From the NCBI GenBank assembly GCA_030683155.1, contig JAUXMV010000030.1:1-42750 (forward strand): a stretch of DNA of 42,750 nucleotides, read 5' to 3'. Within the stretch, counting starts at the first letter, position 1. Every line of letters begins with the position of its first letter. Source of the stretch: Bacteroidales bacterium (GTDB taxonomy: Bacteria > Bacteroidota > Bacteroidia > Bacteroidales > F082). The position numbers were made by a program, and so were the translations under genes. Under the pieces are notes generated by a model, which saw only the letters and a program-made list of their open reading frames with translations, searched no databases and was not told where the DNA came from. Positions 23,363-32,094 of the stretch are shown piece after piece.

Positions 23363-24922
23363 TTATAATGGGATATTTGAATGCTTCTTCGGTGGATTAG
23401 AGTCTTTTTTGGTTGCTAATGCCTGTAATGCTCTGATGATACGGAAGCGGGTGTTTCGGGGCTCAATAACATCATCAATATAACCGTATCGGGCTGCCTC
23501 ATATGGATTTGCAAACTTTTCACGATACTCATCTTCTTTTAACTTGATGAAAGCAGCACGTTCAACAGGGTCTTTGATTTCTAAAATTGCACGTCCTTCA
23601 AGCACTTCGATAGCGCCAGCAGGTCCCATAACAGCAATTTCAGCTGATGGCCATGCGTAGTTGATATCACCACGCAATTGTTTTGATCCCATGACATCGT
23701 GTGCGCCACCGTATGATTTCCTTAATGTGATCGTGACTTTTGGAACTGTTGCCTCGCCGTATGCAAACAAAAGCTTGGCGCCATGAATAATGATGCCGCC
23801 ATATTCCTGTTTGCTGCCCGGTAAAAATCCCGGAACATCAACTAGCGTTACTACCGGAATGTTGAAGGCATCGCAAAAACGGACAAAACGCGCAGCTTTT
23901 CTCGAGGCGTCAATATCGAGCACTCCAGCAAGGAAGTTGGGCTGATTGGCTACGATACCAACAGGCATTCCATTGAACTTTGCATAACCGATGATGATAT
24001 TCTTGGCGTAATTTCGCTGAATTTCAAGAAATTCACCATAATCAACAATTGCATGAATGATATCTTTTACATCATATGGCTTGTTAGGATTGTCTGGAAT
24101 GATCTGGTTCAGTGAGTCTTCCAGCCTGTTTATAGGATCTGTACACTCAGAAAGAGGCGGTTCTTCAAGGTTATTCTGGGGAAGGTATGTCAAAAGTTTT
24201 CTGATGAGTAAAATACCTTCTTCTTCATTTTGAACAACAAAGTGACTTACACCAGATTTAGTTCCATGTACCCATGCTCCACCCAAATCTTCTGTAGAGA
24301 TATCTTCACCTGTTACTGTTTTTGTAACCTTTGGTCCGGTTACAAACATATAACTGGTGTTTTCGCTCATGAGCACAAAGTCGGTGAGTGCCGGCGAATA
24401 CACCGCACCGCCAGCGCAAGGACCAAAAATTGCAGATATCTGAGGTATAACTCCCGAGGCCATAATATTACGCTGAAAAATATCAGCATATCCTGCAAGA
24501 CTTCGAACACCTTCCTGAATTCTGGCGCCGCCACTGTCATTGATGCCAATAACTGGTGCGCCAACTTTCATGGCCTGATCCATTACTTTGCAAATCTTGT
24601 TAGCAAAAGTCTCGCTGAGCGAACCTCCGAAAACGGTGAAATCCTGAGAAAAAACATAGACCACTCTGCCGTCTATTGTGCCATGACCAGTTACAACGCC
24701 ATCGCCCAAATATTGCTGATTGCCCAATCCAAAATCTGTTGTTCGGTGGGTAACGAACATGTCAAATTCTTCAAAACTACCCTCATCGAGAAGCAAATCA
24801 ATGCGTTCCCGTGCTGTAAATTTCCCTTTGGCATGCTGCGACTCCATGCGTTTGTCACCTCCGCCTTTTTTTGCTTCAATGCGTTTGTCCAGTAACTCCT
24901 GAATTTTTGATTCGATTGACAT
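23363..24922 (-). CDS. mmdA: Methylmalonyl-CoA decarboxylase carboxyltransferase subunit
   Basis: A 519-residue acyl-CoA carboxyltransferase with two crotonase-like halves. N half: [36 protein letters not shown], and [13 protein letters not shown] forming the first oxyanion hole. C half: [37 protein letters not shown] and [19 protein letters not shown]. The family covers propionyl-CoA carboxylase beta and the methylmalonyl-CoA and glutaconyl-CoA decarboxylase alpha subunits. The operon with mmdDCB and mce favours methylmalonyl-CoA to propionyl-CoA plus carboxybiotin. A gap of 17 bases separates it from mce. Confidence 0.94.
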   Translation of the reverse strand: MSIESKIQELLDKRIEAKKGGGDKRMESQHAKGKFTARERIDLLLDEGSFEEFDMFVTHRTTDFGLGNQQYLGDGVVTGHGTIDGRVVYVFSQDFTVFGGSLSETFANKICKVMDQAMKVGAPVIGINDSGGARIQEGVRSLAGYADIFQRNIMASGVIPQISAIFGPCAGGAVYSPALTDFVLMSENTSYMFVTGPKVTKTVTGEDISTEDLGGAWVHGTKSGVSHFVVQNEEEGILLIRKLLTYLPQNNLEEPPLSECTDPINRLEDSLNQIIPDNPNKPYDVKDIIHAIVDYGEFLEIQRNYAKNIIIGYAKFNGMPVGIVANQPNFLAGVLDIDASRKAARFVRFCDAFNIPVVTLVDVPGFLPGSKQEYGGIIIHGAKLLFAYGEATVPKVTITLRKSYGGAHDVMGSKQLRGDINYAWPSAEIAVMGPAGAIEVLEGRAILEIKDPVERAAFIKLKEDEYREKFANPYEAARYGYIDDVIEPRNTRFRIIRALQALATKKDSNPPKKHSNIPL

Positions 24923-24939
24923 AATTAAGTCTTTATAGA

Positions 24940-25350
24940 TTAATTGTTTTTATCTTCACACAGTTCTGTCAACACGCCAAAAGTAGATTTTGGATGCAAA
25001 AAAGCAATGTGAAGGCCTTCTGCACCTTTGCGTGGTTGCTGATCGATCAGCTGAATTCCTGATTCTTTAACTTCTTCAAGCGCAGCTTCCAAACCACTGA
25101 CAGCAAATGCTATATGGTGAATTCCCTCTCCCTTTTTTTCGATAAACTTACCTACCGGACCTTCTGGGTCAGTGCTTTCAAGAAGTTCGATTTTCGTTTG
25201 TCCAACTTTAAAAAAAGCTGTTTTCACGCGTTGGTCCTTAACCTCTTCAATTGCATAGCAAGGCGTACCCAACAATCTTTCGTAATATGGAATTGCGCTG
25301 TCAAGACTTTTGACCGCAATTCCAATATGTTCAATATGAGATGGTTTCAT
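24940..25350 (-). CDS. mce: Methylmalonyl-CoA epimerase
   Basis: A 136-residue VOC-fold metalloenzyme interconverting (R)- and (S)-methylmalonyl-CoA. Two beta-alpha-beta modules carry the metal ligands: H8 in [15 protein letters not shown], a Gln/Glu in GQTKIELLE, His in [11 protein letters not shown] (about H79) and E129 in FGVLTELCE. The length and [18 protein letters not shown] match the family. It is the first gene of the operon, and its place explains how methylmalonyl-CoA made from succinyl-CoA by the mutase reaches the decarboxylase. The mutase genes are outside the window. Confidence 0.95.
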   Translation of the reverse strand: MKPSHIEHIGIAVKSLDSAIPYYERLLGTPCYAIEEVKDQRVKTAFFKVGQTKIELLESTDPEGPVGKFIEKKGEGIHHIAFAVSGLEAALEEVKESGIQLIDQQPRKGAEGLHIAFLHPKSTFGVLTELCEDKNN

Positions 25351-25363
25351 AATAAATATGTTA

Positions 25364-25385
25364 TGTGAAATTTTTCACAAAAGTA
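25364..25385 (-). promoter_or_regulatory. mmd operon promoter with CRP/FNR-type palindrome
   Basis: On the minus strand, TACTTTTG (25378-25385) is an exact -7 match 27 bases before the mce ATG. Overlapping its downstream edge is TGTGA-N6-TCACA (25364-25379), a perfect 16-base palindrome equal to the Crp-family consensus. This position at the transcription start would suit repression. Confidence 0.5.
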
Positions 25386-25419
25386 GTGCTTTTTTTTGCT
25401 TTCAATTGAAAAAAAGCAC
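25386..25419. repeat. Inverted repeat upstream of the mmd promoter
   Basis: Arms GTGCTTTTTTT (25386-25396) and AAAAAAAGCAC (25409-25419) pair perfectly. The loop region contains most of the palindrome TTCAATTGAA (25401-25410). It adjoins the -7 element and covers the place where the -33 element would lie, so it could be an operator. It ends no gene on either strand, so a terminator role is unlikely. Confidence 0.4.
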
Positions 25420-25507
25420 CAATATGAACAATTAGACCTCAAAAAACAATATTTAGAATGTTTCTATACTGCAGTAATTATCGTAATATTGTAAAAAAAT
25501 TCATCTG

Positions 25508-27037
25508 ATGTTAAACAACTTACCCAAATTGGTGCTTTCAGCATTTTTTGTGCTTCTTTTTCAGGTTATTTACCCTCAGTCTTTCACCGATATCAGAGCG
25601 GGACTAATCGGAGTGGCCGAAAGCTCTGCCAGCTGGATGGATACTGATCGCGATGGTGACCTGGATATTCTTGTGTCTGGTGAGTTTTATCAGGGAAATC
25701 AACCTAAGATATTAAGCAATCATTACCGGAATATACGGAATGATAAGTTTAATCTGGCAGGCTCTGGAATACCTGATTTTTTCAGAGGTGATTTTTCAAT
25801 TGGAGATTTTGATCTCGATGGTATCGCAGATATAGCTTTTATGGGGGAGCTAAAGGGTGGCAGAAGAATTGCAACCATCTATAAGGGTACCGGAAATGGC
25901 ACTTTTATACCGACAAACATAAATTTTACTCCTGTAAGAGATGGCTCAATACATTTTGGCGATTTCGATGGCGATGGCGACCTCGATGTTTTGATTGCCG
26001 GAGAAAGCGAGAATGGCCCCGTCACACAGATATACCGAAATGACCGGAACAGGAATTTTGTACTTATCCAGTCTGGTCTTCCCGGAATCAGAAGGGGAGT
26101 GGCACGTTGGATAGATTTCAATCTGAATGGTCAGCTTGATATTTTTATTACAGGTCTTAATGCTGCCAATGCTCCAATCAGCATTTTATTTGAAAACCGG
26201 GTGAATGGTTTCGCTGCTATAAATACGGGAATTATTGCCCTTAAAAACAGCAACGTTGCTTTTGGAGATTTCGATAATGATGGTGATCCTGATATTCTTA
26301 TTCTGGGTGAAACACAGAATGGAAGACCTACAACACAGCTGTATCGAAACAACCGTAATGGAAATTTTGTAGCTGTTGCCACTCCTTTCGCAAATGTTAC
26401 CGATGGATTTGCTGACTGGGGTGATATGGATCTTGATGGTGACCTTGATCTTCTTCTTAGTGGTCAGAGTGCCAATGGACCTGTTTCAAAAGTTTATCTG
26501 AACGAACGAAACGCAGGATTCACCGACCTGAAAGCCAATATTATTCCTTTGTATAACAGTTCCGGCCAATGGGGCGACTATGATCTGGATGGCGATCTCG
26601 ATATTTTAATTGCCGGCCTAACCAACGACAACCAATTTGTTGCAAAGGTATACCGCAATAACATGATTGAAGAGGGCAAAGCAGCAGTTGTAACTGAATC
26701 AACTGAGAATATGTGGATTCTGACAACACCCGATCCGGTAAGAGTAAAACCTCAATTTTATTTCGTTTATTCATCCAGCTACAGTGACCTGAATCGAAGC
26801 GGAGTAAAAGATTACCATGCCTTCGTTGGTCCAGTAAAAAAGTTCAGTAAGCATTATGTCATGCAGGAAAAGTTTAATGATGTTATCATGCAAAGCTACC
26901 CAACATGGCCAAAAATTGATCAGGGAAACATCATTCAAAATGGATTTGCCACAAAGCAGGAGGCAGATCGCTCCCGTGCCAGAATCATCAATGAGTATAC
27001 CTCAAAAGGGTTTAAGGTTGTAGAGATTAATTGGTAA
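25508..27037 (+). CDS. Secreted FG-GAP/VCBS repeat protein, seven-bladed propeller
   Basis: 509 residues. The signal peptide ends near VIYPQ (about residue 24). Seven repeats of about 50 residues follow, each with a calcium-loop motif: DTDRDGDLD, DFDLDGIAD, DFDGDGDLD, DFNLNGQLD (degenerate), DFDNDGDPD, DMDLDGDLD and DYDLDGDLD. This fits one integrin alpha-like propeller. The last 100 residues are a separate unrecognised domain (QFYFVYSSSYSDLNRSG... SKGFKVVEINW). Its end, KQEADRSRARIINEYTSKG, resembles the closing helix-strand of SPOR-like folds. There is no T9SS sorting domain. It precedes the SusC gene by 218 bases on the same strand; a shared function in surface binding is possible but not shown. 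Confidence 0.88.
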   Translation: MLNNLPKLVLSAFFVLLFQVIYPQSFTDIRAGLIGVAESSASWMDTDRDGDLDILVSGEFYQGNQPKILSNHYRNIRNDKFNLAGSGIPDFFRGDFSIGDFDLDGIADIAFMGELKGGRRIATIYKGTGNGTFIPTNINFTPVRDGSIHFGDFDGDGDLDVLIAGESENGPVTQIYRNDRNRNFVLIQSGLPGIRRGVARWIDFNLNGQLDIFITGLNAANAPISILFENRVNGFAAINTGIIALKNSNVAFGDFDNDGDPDILILGETQNGRPTTQLYRNNRNGNFVAVATPFANVTDGFADWGDMDLDGDLDLLLSGQSANGPVSKVYLNERNAGFTDLKANIIPLYNSSGQWGDYDLDGDLDILIAGLTNDNQFVAKVYRNNMIEEGKAAVVTESTENMWILTTPDPVRVKPQFYFVYSSSYSDLNRSGVKDYHAFVGPVKKFSKHYVMQEKFNDVIMQSYPTWPKIDQGNIIQNGFATKQEADRSRARIINEYTSKGFKVVEINW

Positions 27038-27177
27038 AGTTTTTTTAGGTTTAAAAATCCTGTTTGTATCATTATTAATCAAATAAATAGGGTTTGAAAA
27101 CAATCCTTTTTTCACGCTTTTATTTTATGGTTTGATTCCTGTTTTATTGATCTTTAATTTGCCAGACGGATCGAAGA

Positions 27178-27208
27178 TTGAAGTTTAGGGGAGTTTTGTA
27201 TATATTTG
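27178..27208 (+). promoter_or_regulatory. susC promoter (-33 TTG, 20 bases, -7 TATATTTG)
   Basis: TTG at 27178-27180, a 20-base gap and TATATTTG at 27201-27208, an exact Bacteroidota promoter. It lies inside the longest reading frame of the SusC gene, which shows that translation starts later, at 27256. Confidence 0.6.
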
Positions 27209-27255
27209 TTCTCAGAAAACATTTAAGATTTCTATGTAAACCAAAATTTTTTCTG

Positions 27256-30200
27256 ATGAAAAAAATCTATCTACTATTATTCTTTATTTCTTTGATATCC
27301 ATCAGTTTTTTGAAAGCGCAGTCACTTCAGATTACAGGCGTCGTAACAAGTTCAGAGGATGGATTCTCGCTTCCCGGAGTCTCAGTTTTTGTCAAAGGAA
27401 CCACTATTGGTACTGCTACAGATATAGATGGCAGGTATTCCTTAAATGTGCCTCAAACAGCATCAACCCTTGTTTTCAGCTTCATTGGAATGGAATCTCA
27501 GGAGGTTGCCATCCTGGGAAGATCAGTAATTAATATAAAACTTGGATCAGATGCAATGGCATTGGAGGAAGTGGTTGTTATCGCTTATGGCACTGCAAAA
27601 AAGGGTACTTATACCGGTGCTGTTTCTTCGGTATCAGCCCAAAAAATTGAGTCGCGCTCCATTGGTAATATTGCACGTGCAATCGAGGGTCAGGCTGCAG
27701 GTGTTCAAGTGACTTCAGGTTCCGGACAGCCAGGTTCCGGGCAGGAAATCCGTATCCGAGGTTATGGTTCAATCAATGCCAGTAGTGCGCCCTTGTATGT
27801 TGTGGACGGAGTACCATATACGCTTGATATTTCGAATCTTAATCCAAATGACATTGAGAGTATTTCGGTTTTGAAAGACGCCTCCGCTACAGCACTTTAT
27901 GGAAATAAGGCAGCCAATGGTGTAATTATCGTCACAACCAAAAAAGGAAATAAAAATCGCAGCCAGTTTCAGGTTAGAGTTTCACAGGGATACAGCACCC
28001 GGGGTCTTCCTGAATATGATCGGGTAAAATCTGAAGATTGGGTTCGTCTGAACTGGGAAGCATATGTCAATCAAATGCACTACAGCCAGGGAATACCACT
28101 CGAGGATGCAAAACTATATGCAAGCGGAATACACCCCAATCAAGGTAGCCGGGCAGGTCTGTTTACTGGAGGGCCTTCAGGAACTGGTTTACTTGAATTC
28201 AATCCTTTTGATGTTGCCCGCAATGATCTTCTACTCGGCGATGGCTCAGTCAATCAATATGCAAGTTTAATATATTCGCCCGAAGATCTTGATTGGCAAA
28301 AAGCGCTGATGCAAACTGGAAGTCGCAATGAGTATAATATACTTTATTCGGGAGGAACAGCAAAAAGCGACTATTTTGCATCCTTAGGTTACTTAAATGA
28401 AAACGGGTATCTTATAAAAACTGATTTTGAAAGGTTAAGTGGGCGTTTGAATGTGAATACGCAAGCAACCAGTTGGTTTAGGACAGGCGTTAATATTTCT
28501 GCCAACGTCAGTATGTCGCAGACAGCAAGAGATCAGTCAACTTCTTCATTTGTCAATCCTTTTTTCTTTACACGCAACATCGGACCTATTTATCCAATTT
28601 ATGCACAAACTCCCATTACAGGTGAATATATTTTGGACGACAATGGAAATAAAATCTATGATCTTGGAAATATGCTCAATCTTGGTCTTCCTTTTAGGCC
28701 TTCCGGAGCTTATTCGGGCAGACATGTTGTTGCCGAAACCATGTTCAATGAGGGTGATTTTCGTCGTAATGTGTTAAGCAGTCGCACTTTTGGTGAAATT
28801 AAATTTTTAAATGATTTTACTTTTACTGTGAATGCTTCCATGGATGTAAGTGCATATAGCGATAAATCATACGACAATGCTATAGTCGGTGATGGTGCAC
28901 CGGCTGGAAGAGCAAGCCGTACTTCGACCCAGACAACTTCTGTTAACTTCAATCAACTGCTAAACTATGCCCGTAGTTTTGGTGAACATAGTTTTGAGGC
29001 ACTACTGGGCCACGAAAGTTATGATTTCACTTATGACTATTTCTATGGTTCAAAGCAAGGTGTAGTTGTTGATGGCAATTATGAACTGATTAATTTCACC
29101 ACAATTAACTCACTTAATTCTTATCAGCGAAAATACCGCAACGAAGGTTATTTCACACGGTTGAATTATGGATTCGATGAAAAATATTTTGTATCAGGCT
29201 CCTACAGATTAGATGGAAGCTCTCGTTTTTTCAAGGAGGAGCGTTGGGGGAGTTTCTGGTCTTTGGGATTGGGTTGGCGACTTGATAAAGAATACTTTAT
29301 GCAAATTCCTCAGGTGAATATGATGATGTTCAGGGCTTCATACGGGCAAGTTGGAAATGATGGTTTAACAAGTTACTATCCCTGGCAGGCGCTATACAGG
29401 CTCAACCGAAACAATGCCAATGAGCCGGGTTTTGACCAGTCAACACTTCCTGCCTACGATCTCACATGGGAATCAAACAACAGTTTTAATATAGGTCTTG
29501 ATTTTGGTATTTTTCAACGTTTTCGCGGAAATTTAGAGTGGTTTCACAGGGTATCCGACAATCTTTTGTTTGATGTGCCCCTGCCTGTTTCATCAGGAAT
29601 TTCTTCGATTGATAAGAATATTGGAGCAATGTATAATCAGGGTTTTGAAATGCGTGTTGCCGCTGATGTTTTTGATAAAACTGCCGTTAAATGGACAGTT
29701 GATATGAATGTCACAACAGTAAAAAACAGAATTACCAAGATGCCTTTTGGAGAAGATGATGAAATTATTGAGGGTACAAAAAAGCTGAAAGAAGGACGGT
29801 CAGTTTATGATTACTGGCTTCGTCAATGGTATGGTGTTGATCCTGCAGATGGATTGTCTTTATATTATGCCCAGAATACCGATGTAAGTCGCGAGGATAT
29901 TCGTTTAATTGGAACTGATACTTTAACATTCCTTATGGCCAATGCAAAATATGCTTATTCAGGCTCAGCTATACCAAATTTAGTTGGGGGCATCACGAAT
30001 ATTGTTTCATACAAAGATTTTGAACTTACTGTTCTTTTGACTTATCAATTGGGAGGAAAGGTTTATGATGGCATATACAGGAGTCTGATGAATTATGAAA
30101 ACTGGGGCAGTGCGATGCATGCCGACCTGAGTATGGCATGGAAACAGCCCGGAGATAATACAGATGTTCCCCGGCTTGATCCGACAATGACTACTGATAA

Positions 30201-30456
30201 CAATGCTATTTCAAGCCGATGGCTTATCGATGGCTCATATCTTAATCTTCGGTCGGTGAACCTGACATACAATGTGCCAAAGGATTTTAGCAAAAAACTT
30301 AATGTTGGCAACGCTAAGCTTTATGCTACCGCAGAAAACCTGTTTTTGATAAGCAAAAGAAAGGGCATGAATATACAGCAAAGTTTTGCCGGAACAACAT
30401 CCAATGCTTACATTCAGTCCCGCATAGTGACTGTAGGTTTAAATGTATCATTTTAA
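27256..30456 (+). CDS. SusC/RagA family TonB-linked outer-membrane transporter
   Basis: A 1066-residue SusC-type transporter importing oligosaccharides or peptides together with its SusD partner. The signal peptide is MKKIYLLLFFISLISISFLKAQ. A CarboxypepD_reg-like domain (about 24-105) is followed by the TonB-box-like segment MALEEVVVIAYGTAKK. The plug has the SusC signature VTSGSGQPGSGQEIRIRG and SISVLKDASATALYGNKAANG. The barrel fills the rest and ends in TVGLNVSF. An N-terminal extension of 26 codons is excluded because the promoter lies within it. The substrate is unknown: no glycoside hydrolase, sulfatase, protease or sigma/anti-sigma pair is beside it. Confidence 0.96.
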   Translation: MKKIYLLLFFISLISISFLKAQSLQITGVVTSSEDGFSLPGVSVFVKGTTIGTATDIDGRYSLNVPQTASTLVFSFIGMESQEVAILGRSVINIKLGSDAMALEEVVVIAYGTAKKGTYTGAVSSVSAQKIESRSIGNIARAIEGQAAGVQVTSGSGQPGSGQEIRIRGYGSINASSAPLYVVDGVPYTLDISNLNPNDIESISVLKDASATALYGNKAANGVIIVTTKKGNKNRSQFQVRVSQGYSTRGLPEYDRVKSEDWVRLNWEAYVNQMHYSQGIPLEDAKLYASGIHPNQGSRAGLFTGGPSGTGLLEFNPFDVARNDLLLGDGSVNQYASLIYSPEDLDWQKALMQTGSRNEYNILYSGGTAKSDYFASLGYLNENGYLIKTDFERLSGRLNVNTQATSWFRTGVNISANVSMSQTARDQSTSSFVNPFFFTRNIGPIYPIYAQTPITGEYILDDNGNKIYDLGNMLNLGLPFRPSGAYSGRHVVAETMFNEGDFRRNVLSSRTFGEIKFLNDFTFTVNASMDVSAYSDKSYDNAIVGDGAPAGRASRTSTQTTSVNFNQLLNYARSFGEHSFEALLGHESYDFTYDYFYGSKQGVVVDGNYELINFTTINSLNSYQRKYRNEGYFTRLNYGFDEKYFVSGSYRLDGSSRFFKEERWGSFWSLGLGWRLDKEYFMQIPQVNMMMFRASYGQVGNDGLTSYYPWQALYRLNRNNANEPGFDQSTLPAYDLTWESNNSFNIGLDFGIFQRFRGNLEWFHRVSDNLLFDVPLPVSSGISSIDKNIGAMYNQGFEMRVAADVFDKTAVKWTVDMNVTTVKNRITKMPFGEDDEIIEGTKKLKEGRSVYDYWLRQWYGVDPADGLSLYYAQNTDVSREDIRLIGTDTLTFLMANAKYAYSGSAIPNLVGGITNIVSYKDFELTVLLTYQLGGKVYDGIYRSLMNYENWGSAMHADLSMAWKQPGDNTDVPRLDPTMTTDNNAISSRWLIDGSYLNLRSVNLTYNVPKDFSKKLNVGNAKLYATAENLFLISKRKGMNIQQSFAGTTSNAYIQSRIVTVGLNVSF

Positions 30457-30468
30457 AAAATCACAGTG

Positions 30469-31971
30469 ATGAAAAAATATTTATCTATAATCTTTTTGGT
30501 GTTCCTGGGACTTACTGTTTCGCTACAATCCTGTAAGGATGATTTTTTGGATTTAAATCCTACTGAAGCTATTTCAGAAGCTGACGTATTTACAACTACC
30601 AGCAATGCATGGGCAGCCCTCAACGGGGTTCACAGGTTTATGTATGCAACCCTTGAATCTGGTCATAGTTCGCATGCAGGACATAGTGGAAATATGATTA
30701 TGCATGATATGATGGGAGAGGATCTGGTTAATCATGATCGCGGAAATGGCTGGTTCATTGGCGTTTATAATTGGACAAGTACCCGGAATGAAAATGGGGC
30801 TTATACATCCTTGCCCTACCGATTCTTTTATAAACTTATCGCAAACACGAATATGATCATATTTTATATTGATGGCGCCGAAGGTCCGCTTGCTGAAAAA
30901 GAACATATAAAAGGGCAGGCGCTTGCATACAGAGGCTGGGCGTACCATCAGTTGGTTCAATCTTATGCTAAACGTTACGATTGGAATAACAAACCAAATG
31001 AACAGCCGGGAGTTCCATTAGTCTTGACTCCAACAATTGCAGGTCTGCCACGAGAAACAGTTGAAAAATTATATGAGCAGATTAATGCAGATTTAACCTT
31101 GGCTATAAGTTTACTTGAAGGTAAAGAAATCACATGGGTTACCCAAACGCCCAAATCACACCTTAGCGCTTCTGTAGCTAAAGGAATTCTTGCACGTGTT
31201 GCGCTCACTCAGGGTGATTGGGGCAGAGCAGCATTGCTGGCAGGTGAGGCGCGTCAGGGAAAAACCCTGATGAATAAAGCCCAACTTATGCAAGGGCTTA
31301 GCAATAGTACAAACCCTGAATTTCTTTGGGTTAGTCATGTTCAGCAAGAACATTCGTATGCTTTCTCTTCATTTTTCTCGTATATGACATGGAACAGAAA
31401 CTCAACCAATATCAAACAAAATCCAAAAAAGATATGCAGCAGATTATATGACTCATTCCCCGAATCTGATACCCGAAAACAGTGGTTTGCATCAAGCAAT
31501 GAAGAAGCAAGAGTGCGACAGCCAAATACCGACTATACAGCTGTAAAATATATGAGTTTTAAGTTTATGGCACCTGATGAAGGCAGTGGGAGAGGCGACT
31601 TATGCTATATGCGAACTGCTGAACTTTATCTTATTGAAGCAGAAGCCCTGGCTAGGCAAGGTCAGGACGGTCAGGCACAACAAGTATTATTTGAACTTGT
31701 TTCTACAAGAGATACAAACTATATGGTATCCAACAACAGTGGAATTGATTTAATAGAAGAAATCATGATGAACAGACGTTTGGAGCTTTGGGGAGAGGGG
31801 TTCAGATGGCTCGATCTGAAGCGCCTAAACTTACCTCTGGACAGAAGTGTACAAAGCCATGATCCCTCAGTGGCAACTATCTTTGAGGTTCCCGTTGCAG
31901 ATAAAAGGTGGCAGTATATGATTCCGAGGGCCGAGATAAATGCAAATCCATTGGTAAATCAAAATGACTAA
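30469..31971 (+). CDS. SusD/RagB family nutrient-binding lipoprotein
   Basis: A 500-residue surface lipoprotein that caps the SusC channel and binds substrate. The lipobox Cys is in VSLQSCKDDFLDLNPTEAI, a standard SusD start. TPR-type helices include HIKGQALAYRGWAYHQLVQSYAKRY and ARVALTQGDWGRAALLAGEAR. The C-terminal SusD signature is MNRRLELWGEGFRWLDLKRL, ending WQYMIPRAEINANP. It starts 12 bases after the susC stop, so one transcript is expected. ATG 30469 follows a GTG (30466) in frame and is preferred. There is an unusual His- and Met-rich stretch near residues 62-85 (SGHSSHAGHSGNMIMHDMM). Confidence 0.95.
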   Translation: MKKYLSIIFLVFLGLTVSLQSCKDDFLDLNPTEAISEADVFTTTSNAWAALNGVHRFMYATLESGHSSHAGHSGNMIMHDMMGEDLVNHDRGNGWFIGVYNWTSTRNENGAYTSLPYRFFYKLIANTNMIIFYIDGAEGPLAEKEHIKGQALAYRGWAYHQLVQSYAKRYDWNNKPNEQPGVPLVLTPTIAGLPRETVEKLYEQINADLTLAISLLEGKEITWVTQTPKSHLSASVAKGILARVALTQGDWGRAALLAGEARQGKTLMNKAQLMQGLSNSTNPEFLWVSHVQQEHSYAFSSFFSYMTWNRNSTNIKQNPKKICSRLYDSFPESDTRKQWFASSNEEARVRQPNTDYTAVKYMSFKFMAPDEGSGRGDLCYMRTAELYLIEAEALARQGQDGQAQQVLFELVSTRDTNYMVSNNSGIDLIEEIMMNRRLELWGEGFRWLDLKRLNLPLDRSVQSHDPSVATIFEVPVADKRWQYMIPRAEINANPLVNQND

Positions 31972-32026
31972 TACACTTGTTTAAGCATCTAATCAAGTAA
32001 CTGCTAAACAGATTATTAGTAAACAT

Positions 32027-32064
32027 AAAACCCGGACTGATTGATTATCATGTCCGGGTTTTTT
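32027..32064. terminator. Bidirectional terminator between susD and the first FISUMP gene
   Basis: Perfect 11-bp arms AAAACCCGGAC (32027-32037) and GTCCGGGTTTT (32052-32062) with a T-run on both strands. It serves convergent genes on each side. Confidence 0.85.
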
Positions 32065-32094
32065 GCTAAAGTTATTCAGCTCAACGGAATTATC

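Noticed and set aside
24230-24895. Open frame of 221 codons on the plus strand across mmdA
   Set aside because: It lies wholly antisense to the strongly conserved carboxyltransferase gene and its translation has no recognisable features; a shadow frame.
25508-31971. Full polysaccharide utilisation locus
   Set aside because: Only the SusCD pair is present; no carbohydrate-active enzyme or regulator is adjacent, so the term was not used.
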